64,000 nucleotides of DNA from Legionella sp. PATHC035 (lineage in GTDB: Bacteria; Pseudomonadota; Gammaproteobacteria; Legionellales; Legionellaceae): the NCBI RefSeq assembly GCF_026191115.1, contig NZ_JAPHOT010000001.1, positions 1,617,501 to 1,681,500 of the forward strand, read 5' to 3'. Shown in pieces: positions 48,382-58,265 of this stretch. Under the pieces are notes generated by a model, which was not told where the DNA came from, did no database searches, and saw only the letters and a program-made list of their open reading frames with translations. The first letter of the stretch is position 1. Each line of letters starts with the position of its first letter. The position numbers and the translations under genes are program-made.

Positions 48382-49494
48382 ATGTCTAAAAAAGCCCTTT
48401 ATTTGGCAGGTGGCGGCGCTCGAGGCGCCTATCAAGCAGGTGTTTTGAAAGCAATTGGTCATATTTTACAAGTAAAAACATTACCTTTTGAAATGGTCAG
48501 TGGGGTTAGTGTCGGGAGTATGAATGCGGCGGTACTTGCAGAAAACGCCGATGACTTCCCAACAGCACTTGATAAACTGGAGACCATTTGGAGTGAAATT
48601 CATTGCCAGCAAGTATACCGAGCCAGTAATTTGGCATTAAGCAAATCTGTTGTGCGTAATATGAGCACAATGATGATTAAACAACGACAGGCGGCGCATC
48701 TGCTGGACACGACGCCACTGAAAGAAATGATTGCTGATGGACTTGATTTCAACAAGATTGCGCAAAATATCCAGAATGGATACCTCGATACTTTAGAAAT
48801 AATCAGTAACTGTTATGAGACACGTCAAACGGTTTCTTTTTATGAGCACAACCGTCCTGAGTTTGTAGACTGGAATTACCCACGACATGGCAGCAAACGC
48901 GTTAGTTTTCAGGCAGAACATATTCTAGCATCCAGTGCCTTGCCTTTATTTTTTCCAACCGTTTTGCTTGATGGCTTTCATTATGGAGATGGAAGTGTGG
49001 GCTTGGCTGCCCCTCTTCGTGGCTCCATCCGTTTCGAAGTAGATAAGATTCTAATTATAGGAACTCGAGCATTGCCTACATTTGTTGAACAAGAAAATTT
49101 ACGCAATCATGACGACATTCCCTTTTCTCATATTTTTGGAAACATGTTAAATGCGCTTTTTTTGGATAACCTTGACCGCGACATTGAAATGGTCAATCGC
49201 ATGAACGAAATTGCCATGCTGCTGTCGATATGGAAAAAGCGCCGCTCCCCATGGCGTCCCATTACCACTTTGCATTTACGTCCTAGTCAAGACCTGGCTC
49301 CTCTAGCGCAAGCACACTTTAAAGCCTTACCGACATTGCTTCGATATCTGCTCAATTTCTTAGGAGAAAAAAAACATTCCGGCGATCTCTTAAGTTTTGT
49401 GCTGTTTGAACGAGATTACACTCGAGAATTGCTTGAGCTAGGATTCCAAGATACGATTAATAATGCCAAAGAAGTAATTGCCTTTTTTGAGTAA
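48382..49494 (+). CDS. Patatin-like phospholipase
   Basis: A 370-residue patatin-family lipid acyl hydrolase. The oxyanion loop GGGARGAYQAG (residues 10-20), the nucleophile elbow GVSVG with Ser43, and the second catalytic residue Asp203 in DGS are all present, so the enzyme is expected to be active. It has no signal peptide. Legionella species carry several patatin-like proteins, some of them secreted effectors; whether this one is secreted cannot be judged here. It is convergent with aroE across a conserved hairpin. Confidence 0.9.
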   Translation: MSKKALYLAGGGARGAYQAGVLKAIGHILQVKTLPFEMVSGVSVGSMNAAVLAENADDFPTALDKLETIWSEIHCQQVYRASNLALSKSVVRNMSTMMIKQRQAAHLLDTTPLKEMIADGLDFNKIAQNIQNGYLDTLEIISNCYETRQTVSFYEHNRPEFVDWNYPRHGSKRVSFQAEHILASSALPLFFPTVLLDGFHYGDGSVGLAAPLRGSIRFEVDKILIIGTRALPTFVEQENLRNHDDIPFSHIFGNMLNALFLDNLDRDIEMVNRMNEIAMLLSIWKKRRSPWRPITTLHLRPSQDLAPLAQAHFKALPTLLRYLLNFLGEKKHSGDLLSFVLFERDYTRELLELGFQDTINNAKEVIAFFE

Positions 49495-49543
49495 GGCTCT
49501 CTAAAATTTTTTTATTCTTTTGGATCATCAAAGTAAAGTAGGC

Positions 49544-49571
49544 CCTGGGTTACAGCCTCACCTAACCCAGG
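49544..49571 (+). repeat. CCTGGGTTA/TAACCCAGG hairpin, copy 1
   Basis: A perfect 9-bp inverted repeat with a 10-nt loop lies between the convergent patatin and aroE genes. The same arms, followed by the same CCACA, recur at 58226-58253. A bidirectional terminator or a dispersed REP-like element would explain this. Confidence 0.75.
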
Positions 49572-49582
49572 CCACACATCTA

Positions 49583-50389
49583 TCACAGCGGCCTTGATGT
49601 ACGTAAAAACATCAGCACCTCTTGAGTTTCAGGCATAATCTTATGCCAAATATAAAAAGCCTCTGCAGCTTGTTCAACCAACATTCCTAAACCATCTGTC
49701 GCCTCACAATTAAGTGCTCTAGCGTATTCAACAAAAGCAGTTGTACCGTGTTGTTTGTAGGACAAATCATAACAAAATGGTTTGGCTGACATGCACTGAT
49801 CAGGTAAAGCGATAAATTCTCCGGCCAAACTCGCGGAAGTTGCGTTAATCACCAAATCAAAGTGGCCTTTAATCTCATTAAAGGCTACACATTTTGTTTG
49901 TGGAAAAGCTCGTTGAAATTCCTCCGCCTTAGCGAAGCTACGATTGGCTACAATCAGTTCTTCAGGACTATTTTCCAATAAGGGATGCACTATCCCGCGT
50001 GCCGCTCCTCCAGCCCCTAATATCAAGATACGCTTGCCTTCCACAGTAATATAATGATTCAAATCACGAATAAACCCAATACCATCGGTATTGTCGGCAT
50101 GCAACTGGTTGGCTTCCATCCATAAGGTATTCGCTGCTCCAGCTTGTTTACAACGCAGACTACGCTGCGGTGCCATTTCAAAAGCTCGTTGTTTGAAAGG
50201 TAAAGTAACATTAAGTCCCTTACCCTCTTGAGCAAAAAAATCAGCCACTAAGCGTTCAAAGGCTGGGTCATCGGCCTTAATCTTTTCGTAAGTCAGATGT
50301 ATGTTCACTTGTTTCGCAAAACATTGATGAATAATCGGCGATAAACTGTGTGCAATAGGATTTCCAATCACTGCAAAACGTTGAGACAC
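49583..50389 (-). CDS. aroE: Shikimate dehydrogenase
   Basis: AroE reduces 3-dehydroshikimate to shikimate with NADPH in aromatic amino-acid synthesis. The 268-residue protein has [11 protein letters not shown], the catalytic Lys in NVTLPFK, the Asp in DNTDGIGF, and the nucleotide loop [20 protein letters not shown] follows as in NADP-specific enzymes. It is a single gene on the minus strand. Confidence 0.97.
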   Translation of the reverse strand: MSQRFAVIGNPIAHSLSPIIHQCFAKQVNIHLTYEKIKADDPAFERLVADFFAQEGKGLNVTLPFKQRAFEMAPQRSLRCKQAGAANTLWMEANQLHADNTDGIGFIRDLNHYITVEGKRILILGAGGAARGIVHPLLENSPEELIVANRSFAKAEEFQRAFPQTKCVAFNEIKGHFDLVINATSASLAGEFIALPDQCMSAKPFCYDLSYKQHGTTAFVEYARALNCEATDGLGMLVEQAAEAFYIWHKIMPETQEVLMFLRTSRPL

Positions 50390-50478
50390 CTTATCCTCCT
50401 ATTATGGTTAGATGGAGATACCGAGCTATGGTAGCAGGGTTCGAAGCCGTATTGGATTGGAGATAGAAAATGAAGCCC

Positions 50479-50514
50479 ATAGCCTGGTTTGCGGCTTCGC
50501 ATCACCCAGGCTAT
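50479..50514 (-). repeat. GC-rich hairpin between pepN and aroE
   Basis: ATAGCCTGG (50479-50487) and CCAGGCTAT (50506-50514) form a 9-bp stem with an 18-nt loop, 17 bp after the pepN stop. The sequence GCCTGGGT/TTGCGGCTT is related to, but not the same as, the hairpin copies at 49544 and 58226. It probably ends the pepN transcript. Confidence 0.6.
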
Positions 50515-50530
50515 AGCACCAATCGGTTCG

Positions 50531-53116
50531 CTAGCTTACCAGCAAACTTTTAGAAACGACCTCGGCCAAATCACGTGATAACTCCAGCTTTGCCAGCTGT
50601 TGCAGTTGCTCTCGCATCAGCTCTTGTCTGGATTGGTCATAACGTTTCCAGCGCGTAAATGGATTGGCTAAACGGGCAGCAATTTGGGGGTTAATTTTAT
50701 CCAGCGTCACTAACATTTCAGTTAGAAAACGATAGCCACTTCCATCTAACGCATGAAAGTTTCGGGGATTTCCCATACAAAATGCGCCAATCAATGCACG
50801 GACTTTATTGGGATTCTTGATACAAAAAGCGGAATGTTTGAGTAACACCTTGACGTGGGTTAATGTTTCGGGGAGCTCACTCATCGCTTGAATGGCAAAC
50901 CATTTATCTAATACCAGGTCATTTTTAGACCATTGCTTATAAAAATCTTCAATGACTTGTTCACGCAACCCTTGATTCGTGGAATTAACCAATAAAGAAA
51001 AACTGGCGATTTGATCCGTCATCGTTTGTGCAGCGATAAACTGCTGCTCGCACCGTTCTAAAGTAGCCGCTTCTTTAGCTTTCATCATGAGCCATAGGCA
51101 TACATTACGCAATTTTCTGCGCCCATAAGCAAGGCCATTCATGCGATGATCTTCAATTTGCCATAACTGTTGATAGAGTGATTGGGCTGTTTCGTATAAA
51201 TACCATCCTAATTGCTGATGGAAAAAATCACGAACTTGCTCCACGGCACTCACATCCACACGGTCTAATTGCGTAGCAACATCCTCAAAACCCGGGGGAG
51301 TGAGTAATTCTGCCCGTAAATCAGCATCCAGTGAATCATCGAGTAATACATGCTGCAAGGCTGAAATTAAAGCAGAGGGAACTTTCCATGTGTTAGCGGG
51401 TTGATTCAAGCATTCTTTAAGGCAATTTAGAATCAGATTTTGCGCCGCATCCCACTTGGCAAAGCCATCCGTTTCATAACGTAATAAAAAGAGTAACTCG
51501 TCCTGACTCAAATCCTGTTTCAATTTAATCGGTGCGGAAAATTCTCGTAATAATGAAATGACGGGTTTTTCACTCAAGTCCGTAAAAGTAAAACTTTGTT
51601 CTTGTTCCTTTAATTCCAAAATCTCTTTATCGACCGGTAGCTGATGACCATGAGCATCAAATAGTGCAAACCGAATGGGAATATGGAATGGTTTTTTATC
51701 ATGGCATTCAGGGGTTGGCGGGCAGTGTTGTTGCATCTTGAGGGTAAGCTGTCCTTGTGCATATTCACTGCTCACCAGTACCTCTGGGGTTCCTGCTTGA
51801 CTATACCATCGTTTAAACTGAGTTAAATCAATGTGATTGGCATCTTCCATCGCCGCAACAAAATCATCAATAGTAACTGCCTGACCATCGTGACGTTTAA
51901 AATACAAATCCATACCCCGTCGAAAACCGTCTTTTCCGAGTAAGGTATGCTGCATACGAATCACTTCGGCACCTTTATTATAAACGGTTGCGGTATAAAA
52001 ATTATTGATTTCTTGATAAGACTCTGGACGAACAGGATGTGCCATAGCACTCGCATCTTCAGGAAATTGCGCACTTCGTAACGCCCGAACATCCATAATT
52101 CGGTTCACATCTCGGGAATTCATATCTCGAGAAAACTCCTGATCGCGAAAAACAGTTAAGCCTTCTTTCAGACTTAATTGAAACCAATCGCGGCAGGTGA
52201 CCCGATTACCGGTCCAATTATGGAAATATTCATGGGCAACAACCCCCTCGACATCAGCGAAATCTTGGTCCGTTGCGGTATCGGGACGGGCGAGAATGTA
52301 TTTGGAATTAAAAATATTTAATCCTTTGTTTTCCATGGCGCCCATATTAAAATCACTGACTGCGACAATCATAAAAATATCGAGGTCATATTCACGCCCA
52401 TAGACTTCTTCATCCCAACGCATGGATTTTTTCAATGATTCCATCGCGTGCAGACACTTATCTTCATTTCCTGGCTCAACATAAATACGCAAATCAATGG
52501 TTCGCCCGGAGCTGGTCACAAATGTATCGCGAATGCTCGCTAAATCACCTGCAACTAAAGCGAACAAATAGGATGGCTTTTTAAAGGGATCTTGCCAAAT
52601 CACCCAATGACGCCCATCCGCAGCTGTCCCAGAATCAATCAAATTTCCATTGGATAATAAAACAGGATACTGTTTTTTATCAGCTGAAATGCGCGTTGTA
52701 TAAGTCGTAAGGACATCCGGACGGTCAAGAAAATAAGTGATGCGGCGAAAACCCTCGGCCTCACATTGGGTACAAAACAAATGATTGGAACGATAAAGTC
52801 CGGATAATTGAGTGTTATTTTGTGGGTAAATACGCGTAACTATCTCTAATGTAAACTCATCAGGACAATTTTCAATAATGAGTGCATCAGGTTGCAGGAC
52901 ATAAGCAGATGGCTCCAATTTTTGACCATTCATATGCACACTAACCAACTCGAGCTCATCACCATATAAGTGCAAAGGACCTTCATGTTGTCGAATGAAT
53001 TTAAGTTCATTAGTGACTAAGGCATGATCATCATAGAGGTCAAAATTTAAATTGACAGTCTCAATTGCAAAAAAAGGGGGCTGGTAGTTTTTTAAATAAA
53101 CGGTAGTGTCAGGCAT
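50531..53116 (-). CDS. pepN: Aminopeptidase N
   Basis: PepN is a cytoplasmic M1-family zinc aminopeptidase with broad specificity. The 861-residue protein shows the substrate-anchoring GAMENKGLNIF motif and the zinc-binding HEYFHNWTGN motif near residue 294, with the third ligand Glu downstream in LKEGLTVFRDQEF. The long C-terminal helical domain matches gammaproteobacterial PepN in length. It stands alone on the minus strand. Confidence 0.97.
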   Translation of the reverse strand: MPDTTVYLKNYQPPFFAIETVNLNFDLYDDHALVTNELKFIRQHEGPLHLYGDELELVSVHMNGQKLEPSAYVLQPDALIIENCPDEFTLEIVTRIYPQNNTQLSGLYRSNHLFCTQCEAEGFRRITYFLDRPDVLTTYTTRISADKKQYPVLLSNGNLIDSGTAADGRHWVIWQDPFKKPSYLFALVAGDLASIRDTFVTSSGRTIDLRIYVEPGNEDKCLHAMESLKKSMRWDEEVYGREYDLDIFMIVAVSDFNMGAMENKGLNIFNSKYILARPDTATDQDFADVEGVVAHEYFHNWTGNRVTCRDWFQLSLKEGLTVFRDQEFSRDMNSRDVNRIMDVRALRSAQFPEDASAMAHPVRPESYQEINNFYTATVYNKGAEVIRMQHTLLGKDGFRRGMDLYFKRHDGQAVTIDDFVAAMEDANHIDLTQFKRWYSQAGTPEVLVSSEYAQGQLTLKMQQHCPPTPECHDKKPFHIPIRFALFDAHGHQLPVDKEILELKEQEQSFTFTDLSEKPVISLLREFSAPIKLKQDLSQDELLFLLRYETDGFAKWDAAQNLILNCLKECLNQPANTWKVPSALISALQHVLLDDSLDADLRAELLTPPGFEDVATQLDRVDVSAVEQVRDFFHQQLGWYLYETAQSLYQQLWQIEDHRMNGLAYGRRKLRNVCLWLMMKAKEAATLERCEQQFIAAQTMTDQIASFSLLVNSTNQGLREQVIEDFYKQWSKNDLVLDKWFAIQAMSELPETLTHVKVLLKHSAFCIKNPNKVRALIGAFCMGNPRNFHALDGSGYRFLTEMLVTLDKINPQIAARLANPFTRWKRYDQSRQELMREQLQQLAKLELSRDLAEVVSKSLLVS

Positions 53117-53332
53117 GATTAGTACATCCTTTGCAAAAAGCGATTAAGTTTATTGAGTTATATAACAATTTTCTTAGTTTAGCCTATAATGATTATAAAG
53201 GGGTAACTTCTTAGGTCAATCTTTATAAGTATTACGAAGTTAGCTGAAATTCACTTATTGCTTTTACCAGTAAAATGCAATAAATGTAAAGAAACACAAG
53301 ATATCCTTCATAAGGATAAAAGGGGATGGCAT

Positions 53333-55264
53333 ATGAACACTCAAGACTTTTTAACCAGCTATACCAAACGATTTGTAGATAACAAAGAAGAAGAGATGAG
53401 TTTGGAGGAATACCTGGAATTGTGTAAAAATGACCCGTCTGCTTATGCCAATCCAGCGGAGCGCTTGCTCATGGCTATAGGCGAGCCTGAAATGATTGAT
53501 ACACGTCATGATCCTATTTTATCACGAATTTTTTCCAATAAGATCATCCCTCGCTATACGGTATTCCAAGATTTTTATGGTATGGAAGAACCGATAGAGC
53601 AAATTGTCGGTTTCCTAAAACACGCCGCTCAAGGCCTGGAAGAAACCAAACAAGTACTTTATCTTTTAGGACCTGTAGGAGGCGGTAAATCGTCTATTGC
53701 TGAAAAATTAAAAGATTTAATGGAGAAAATCCCTTTCTATGCCATTAAAGGTTCGCCGGTTTTTGAATCGCCATTGTCTTTATTTAATCCAACTGAAGAT
53801 GCCGAGTTACTCCAGGAACGTTTTGGCATTCCCTCTCGATACTTGCGTTACTTGATGTCGCCTTGGGCAGTTAAAAGATTACATGAATTCAATGGGGATA
53901 TTAGCCAATTTAGAGTCGTTAAAGTCAGACCTTCTCGTTTGAAACAAATCGCTGTATCCAAAACAGAGCCTGGCGATGAAAACAATCAGGACATTTCATC
54001 TTTGGTCGGTAAAGTTGATATTCGTAAATTAGAAAACTTTTCCCAAGACGATGCGGATGCATACAGCTACTCTGGTGGATTGTGTCGCGCAAACCGCGGT
54101 CTTTTAGAATTTGTCGAGATGTTCAAAGCGCCAATCAAAGTATTGCATCCCTTATTAACGGCAACGCAGGAAGGCAATTACAATGCGACTGAAGGTTTAT
54201 CTTCCATTCCATTCGAGGGCATTATTTTAGCGCATTCGAATGAATCTGAATGGCAATCATTTAGAAACAATAAAAACAATGAAGCCTTTATAGACCGTAT
54301 TAATATCGTGAAAGTGCCTTATTGTCTCCGTGTTTCTGAAGAAATTAAAATCTATCAAAAACTGATTGATAACAGTTCGCTAACTCATGCTCAATGTGCT
54401 CCAGGGACCTTGGACATGTTAGCGCAATTTTCGGTCTTAACCCGCTTAAAAGAGCCACAAAACTCCAGCATTTATTCTAAAATGCGTGTGTACAATGGAG
54501 AAAGCTTAAAAGATACTGATCCCAAAGCAAAATCATATCAAGAATATCGTGATTTTGCCGGTGTTGATGAGGGAATGAGTGGGGTATCCACTCGCTTTGC
54601 TTTCAAAATTCTTTCCAAGGTGTTCAATTTTGATCACAGTGAAGTTGCTGCAAACCCTGTCCATTTGATGTATGTATTGGAACGCCAAATTGAGCAAGAA
54701 CAATTTCCCCAGGAAGTTCAGGAGTCGTACTTAGGTTTCATCAAAGAATACTTGGCACCGAAGTATGTCGAATTTATTGGTAAGGAAATTCAAACAGCCT
54801 ACTTAGAATCCTATTCTGAATACGGACAAAATATCTTCGACCGTTACATTACCTATGCTGATTTCTGGATTCAAGATCAGGATTATCGAGATCCTGATAC
54901 CGGAGAAATATTTGACCGTGCTTTATTAAATCAAGAACTTGAAAAAATAGAAAAACCAGCAGGAATATCTAATCCAAAAGATTTTCGTAATGAAGTCGTA
55001 AACTTTGTTTTACGTGCTCGTGCCAATAATCGTGGTAAGAACCCAGTGTGGAATAGTTATGAAAAATTAAGATCCGTCATTGAGAAAAAGATGTTTACCA
55101 ATACTGAGGATTTATTACCAGTAATTTCCTTCAATGCCAAAGCATCAGAAGATGATAAGAAAAAACATGAAGAGTTTATTTCTCGAATGATTGATAAAGG
55201 ATATACACGCAAACAAGTACGCTTGCTTTGTGAATGGTATTTGCGAGTACGTAAGTCACAATAA
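53333..55264 (+). CDS. prkA: PrkA family serine protein kinase (YeaG-like)
   Basis: A 643-residue PrkA/YeaG protein, close to E. coli YeaG in length. The N-terminal AAA-like domain has a P-loop GPVGGGKS at residues 113-120, and the C-terminal PrkA kinase domain follows. The ATG at 53333 (MNTQDFLTSYTKRF) has AGGGG upstream and gives the family start; 25 earlier codons from a TTG are unlikely. A TATAAT box at 53185-53190 preceded by C resembles sigma-S-type promoters. It leads the prkA-yeaH-spoVR set, which is stress-linked in other bacteria. Confidence 0.93.
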   Translation: MNTQDFLTSYTKRFVDNKEEEMSLEEYLELCKNDPSAYANPAERLLMAIGEPEMIDTRHDPILSRIFSNKIIPRYTVFQDFYGMEEPIEQIVGFLKHAAQGLEETKQVLYLLGPVGGGKSSIAEKLKDLMEKIPFYAIKGSPVFESPLSLFNPTEDAELLQERFGIPSRYLRYLMSPWAVKRLHEFNGDISQFRVVKVRPSRLKQIAVSKTEPGDENNQDISSLVGKVDIRKLENFSQDDADAYSYSGGLCRANRGLLEFVEMFKAPIKVLHPLLTATQEGNYNATEGLSSIPFEGIILAHSNESEWQSFRNNKNNEAFIDRINIVKVPYCLRVSEEIKIYQKLIDNSSLTHAQCAPGTLDMLAQFSVLTRLKEPQNSSIYSKMRVYNGESLKDTDPKAKSYQEYRDFAGVDEGMSGVSTRFAFKILSKVFNFDHSEVAANPVHLMYVLERQIEQEQFPQEVQESYLGFIKEYLAPKYVEFIGKEIQTAYLESYSEYGQNIFDRYITYADFWIQDQDYRDPDTGEIFDRALLNQELEKIEKPAGISNPKDFRNEVVNFVLRARANNRGKNPVWNSYEKLRSVIEKKMFTNTEDLLPVISFNAKASEDDKKKHEEFISRMIDKGYTRKQVRLLCEWYLRVRKSQ

Positions 55265-55305
55265 TAAAACGCGTTCACTCGCATGAGAGAAAGCCAAGGG
55301 TACTG

Positions 55306-55377
55306 CTATTTGTAGTTGGGGATCTATGTAATGACGCTTACTTGAGTAGGCTGTTGTCCTTACTCAACTACAAATAG
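55306..55377 (+). repeat. 13-bp inverted repeat between prkA and yeaH
   Basis: CTATTTGTAGTTG (55306-55318) and CAACTACAAATAG (55365-55377) are perfect reverse complements separated by 46 bp. The interval contains a second, competing hairpin (TTGAGTAGG against CCTTACTCAA, one bulge). It fills most of the 145-bp gap inside a co-directional set, so an mRNA processing site, attenuator or mobile repeat are all possible. Confidence 0.7.
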
Positions 55378-55409
55378 GTGCAAGATAAAAGATTATTTGG
55401 GGCTAAATT

Positions 55410-56678
55410 ATGTCGCAATTGATTGATAGACGACAAAATGCAGGGAAAAAAAGTACGGTTAATCGCCAACGCTTTCTTCGTCGTTATAAAAATCAGATCA
55501 AACGAGCCGTCTCTGATGCTGTGGGCAAACGAAGTATTACCGAAATTGATCAGGGTGAGCAAATAACGATTCCAGCCAAAGATATTTCTGAGCCTGTATT
55601 TCACCGCGGCCAAGGTGGACATATAGAACGCGTGCTCCCAGGAAATGATAATTTTATTACTGGCGATAGAATTAGAAGACCCAGTGGCAGCTCGGGTAGT
55701 GGTGGAGAGGGTTCTAATGCCAGCGACAGTGGCGAAGGCGAAGATAATTTTGTTTTTGAATTATCTCGGGAGGAATTTCTTGATCTGTACTTTGAAGATC
55801 TGGAATTACCCGATTTGATTAAGAAAGAATTAGCCCGCGTTAGCACCTTCAAAACAGTACGAGCTGGAGTCACCACCAGTGGTATTCCAAACAATATTAA
55901 TGTGCTTCGCTCGATGAAACAAGCAACTGGGCGTCGAGTGGCTTTAGCCTCCCCCTATAAAAAACAATTAAGAGAAGCGTTAGAGGAGCTAGAGCAATTG
56001 CAAGCGCAGCCTATTCAAGACACTGAAATCCTAAGGGATCTACAAAAGAAAGTTGAATTGCTGAAAAGGAAAATACAAACTGTACCGTTTATCGACACCA
56101 TTGATTTACGCTATAACTTTCGCGTTCGTGTGCCTTCACCATCCACTCAAGCCGTGATGTTTTGTGTTATGGACGTATCCGGCTCCATGGATGAAGCGAA
56201 AAAAGACATCGCAAAACGCTTTTTTATTCTGCTTTACATGTTCCTTACCAAAAATTATGAAAAAATAGAATTGGTATTTATTCGGCACCATACATCCGCT
56301 AAAGAAGTAAATGAAGAAGAGTTCTTTTATTCTCGCGAAACAGGAGGCACTGTAGTTTCCAGCGCCTTGGAACTTTTGAGTACGATTATTGAGACACGTT
56401 ATCCTCCAGAGGCTTGGAATATTTATGTAGCCCAAGCATCGGATGGGGATAATTGGAATGCGGATTCGCCCTATTGCCAGGAGTTACTGCAAGATAAGAT
56501 TATGCCTTTATTACAATATTTTGCGTACATAGAAATCATGCCACGCCATCATCAAAGTTTATGGGAAGTCTATCAATTGGTGAAAGAGAGCTACCCTAAT
56601 TTTGCTATGGAGAACATTGATACGGTCGCAGACATCTATCCCGTATTTCATGAGCTATTTAAAAGGAAAACTGCATGA
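55410..56678 (+). CDS. yeaH: DUF444/YeaH family protein with von Willebrand-like domain
   Basis: A 422-residue member of the YeaH/DUF444 family. The basic N-terminus (LIDRRQNAGKKSTVNRQRFLRRY) is followed by a Gly/Ser-rich linker (about 90-110). The C-terminal half has a von Willebrand A-like fold with a metal-site motif DVSGS beginning at Asp255 and a following ETGGTVVSS. It works with PrkA in stress responses in other bacteria, although its biochemical role is not settled. Its TGA overlaps the spoVR ATG by four bases. Confidence 0.93.
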   Translation: MSQLIDRRQNAGKKSTVNRQRFLRRYKNQIKRAVSDAVGKRSITEIDQGEQITIPAKDISEPVFHRGQGGHIERVLPGNDNFITGDRIRRPSGSSGSGGEGSNASDSGEGEDNFVFELSREEFLDLYFEDLELPDLIKKELARVSTFKTVRAGVTTSGIPNNINVLRSMKQATGRRVALASPYKKQLREALEELEQLQAQPIQDTEILRDLQKKVELLKRKIQTVPFIDTIDLRYNFRVRVPSPSTQAVMFCVMDVSGSMDEAKKDIAKRFFILLYMFLTKNYEKIELVFIRHHTSAKEVNEEEFFYSRETGGTVVSSALELLSTIIETRYPPEAWNIYVAQASDGDNWNADSPYCQELLQDKIMPLLQYFAYIEIMPRHHQSLWEVYQLVKESYPNFAMENIDTVADIYPVFHELFKRKTA

Positions 56679-58189
56679 AAAAGAAGAAGCCATTATCCAC
56701 TGGTGCAGAATGGACCTTTGAATTAATTCAAGACTACGATCGCGAAATTGCGCGCATTGCTAAAGATTTTAAATTAGATACCTATCCCAATCAAATTGAG
56801 GTGATTACCGCCGAGCAAATGATGGATGCTTACGCTTCCGTAGGCATGCCTATTGGATATCATCATTGGTCTTTTGGCAAACATTTTGTGGGCGTTGAAA
56901 AGAGTTATAAACGAGGGCAAATGGGTTTGGCCTATGAACTCGTGATTAATTCAAATCCATGCATTTCTTATCTCATGGAAGAAAATACTATGGCGATGCA
57001 AGCGCTCGTGATTGCTCATGCGTGTTATGGCCATAACTCTTTTTTTAAAAATAATTATTTGTTTAAGATGTGGACTTCTGCAGATGCCATCATCGATTAT
57101 TTAGTATTCGCTCGAAAATACATCAGTGATTGTGAGCAACGTTATGGCATCAATGAAGTCGAAGCCATCTTGGATGCCTGTCATGCATTGATGAACTATG
57201 GTGTAGACCGCTACAAGCATCCTGCTCCTTTATCCATCCAGGAAGAAAAAATTCGCCAACAAAACCGCGAAATTTACATGCAATCCCAGGTCAATGAATT
57301 ATGGCGAACCATCCCGCAAAGTAGGCAAGTCGCCGAAGAGACAAAGAAAAAACGCTTCCCTGAAGAACCACAAGAAAATATTTTGTATTTTATAGAAAAA
57401 AATGCGCCCTTATTAGAACCTTGGCAAAGAGAAATCGTGCGTATCGTACGCAAAATGGCCCAATATTTTTATCCTCAAGGGCAAACCAAAGTGATGAATG
57501 AAGGATGGGCCTGTTTTTGGCACTATACGATTTTACATGCACTGTATGATGAAGGTTTGGTTACCGATGAGTTCATGTTGGAGATCTTACAAAGCCATAC
57601 TAACGTCATTATGCAACCGTCTTATAACAGCCCTTATTACAGCGGCATTAATCCCTACACGTTGGGATATCATATGATGCAAGACATCAAACGGATTTGT
57701 GAGAGTCCTACGGAAGAGGATAAAGCTTGGTTCCCTTACTTAGCCAATACCGATTGGCTAAGCAGCCTGGATAATGCCATGCGCCATTTCAAGGATGAAA
57801 GTTTTATTGCCCAGTATTTATCACCTAAATTAATTCGTGATTTAAAATTATTCCACATCATTGATGATGACCGCAGTCCCGATTTGTATGTGAATGCAAT
57901 TCATAATGAGTCAGGATATCAAAAAATAAGAGAAGCATTATCACGACAATACAATTTAGGTTACTTAGAACCGGATATTCAAATTGATTCTGTTGACGTG
58001 CAAGGCGATCGCTCAATGACCTTAAGATACACTCAGCAAAATAGGGTGCCTTTGGGTAATACTACGCTGGATGTGCTGAAACATCTCTATTCTTTATGGA
58101 AATTTCCCATTATTTTGCAAGCAGTGAATTCCGACAACGAGATCACCGAAGAATATCATTGCCCGCCATTGGCTAACCCAGCACTTTAA
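56675..58189 (+). CDS. SpoVR family protein (YcgB-like)
   Basis: A 504-residue SpoVR/YcgB protein. Conserved parts include GMPIGYHHWSFGKHF near residue 58, ELVINSNPCISYLMEENT, HACYGHNSFFKNN, and NEGWACFWHY. The ATGA overlap with yeaH implies translational coupling. The family was named for a Bacillus sporulation gene but occurs widely in non-sporulating Proteobacteria next to prkA and yeaH; its molecular activity is unknown. The His- and Glu-rich motifs suggest a metal site, by inference. Confidence 0.93.
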   Translation: MKKKKPLSTGAEWTFELIQDYDREIARIAKDFKLDTYPNQIEVITAEQMMDAYASVGMPIGYHHWSFGKHFVGVEKSYKRGQMGLAYELVINSNPCISYLMEENTMAMQALVIAHACYGHNSFFKNNYLFKMWTSADAIIDYLVFARKYISDCEQRYGINEVEAILDACHALMNYGVDRYKHPAPLSIQEEKIRQQNREIYMQSQVNELWRTIPQSRQVAEETKKKRFPEEPQENILYFIEKNAPLLEPWQREIVRIVRKMAQYFYPQGQTKVMNEGWACFWHYTILHALYDEGLVTDEFMLEILQSHTNVIMQPSYNSPYYSGINPYTLGYHMMQDIKRICESPTEEDKAWFPYLANTDWLSSLDNAMRHFKDESFIAQYLSPKLIRDLKLFHIIDDDRSPDLYVNAIHNESGYQKIREALSRQYNLGYLEPDIQIDSVDVQGDRSMTLRYTQQNRVPLGNTTLDVLKHLYSLWKFPIILQAVNSDNEITEEYHCPPLANPAL

Positions 58190-58225
58190 TCTTTTTTCAG
58201 GAAACACCCTTCGCAACAAGGATAA

Positions 58226-58253
58226 CCTGGGTTACGGCTTGACCTAACCCAGG
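58226..58253 (+). repeat. CCTGGGTTA/TAACCCAGG hairpin, copy 2
   Basis: The same 9-bp stem as at 49544-49571, again in a convergent gap, here between spoVR and a minus-strand orphan. The loop differs by a few bases and the 3' flank CCACA is shared with the first copy. Confidence 0.75.
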
Positions 58254-58265
58254 CCACAAAAATAC

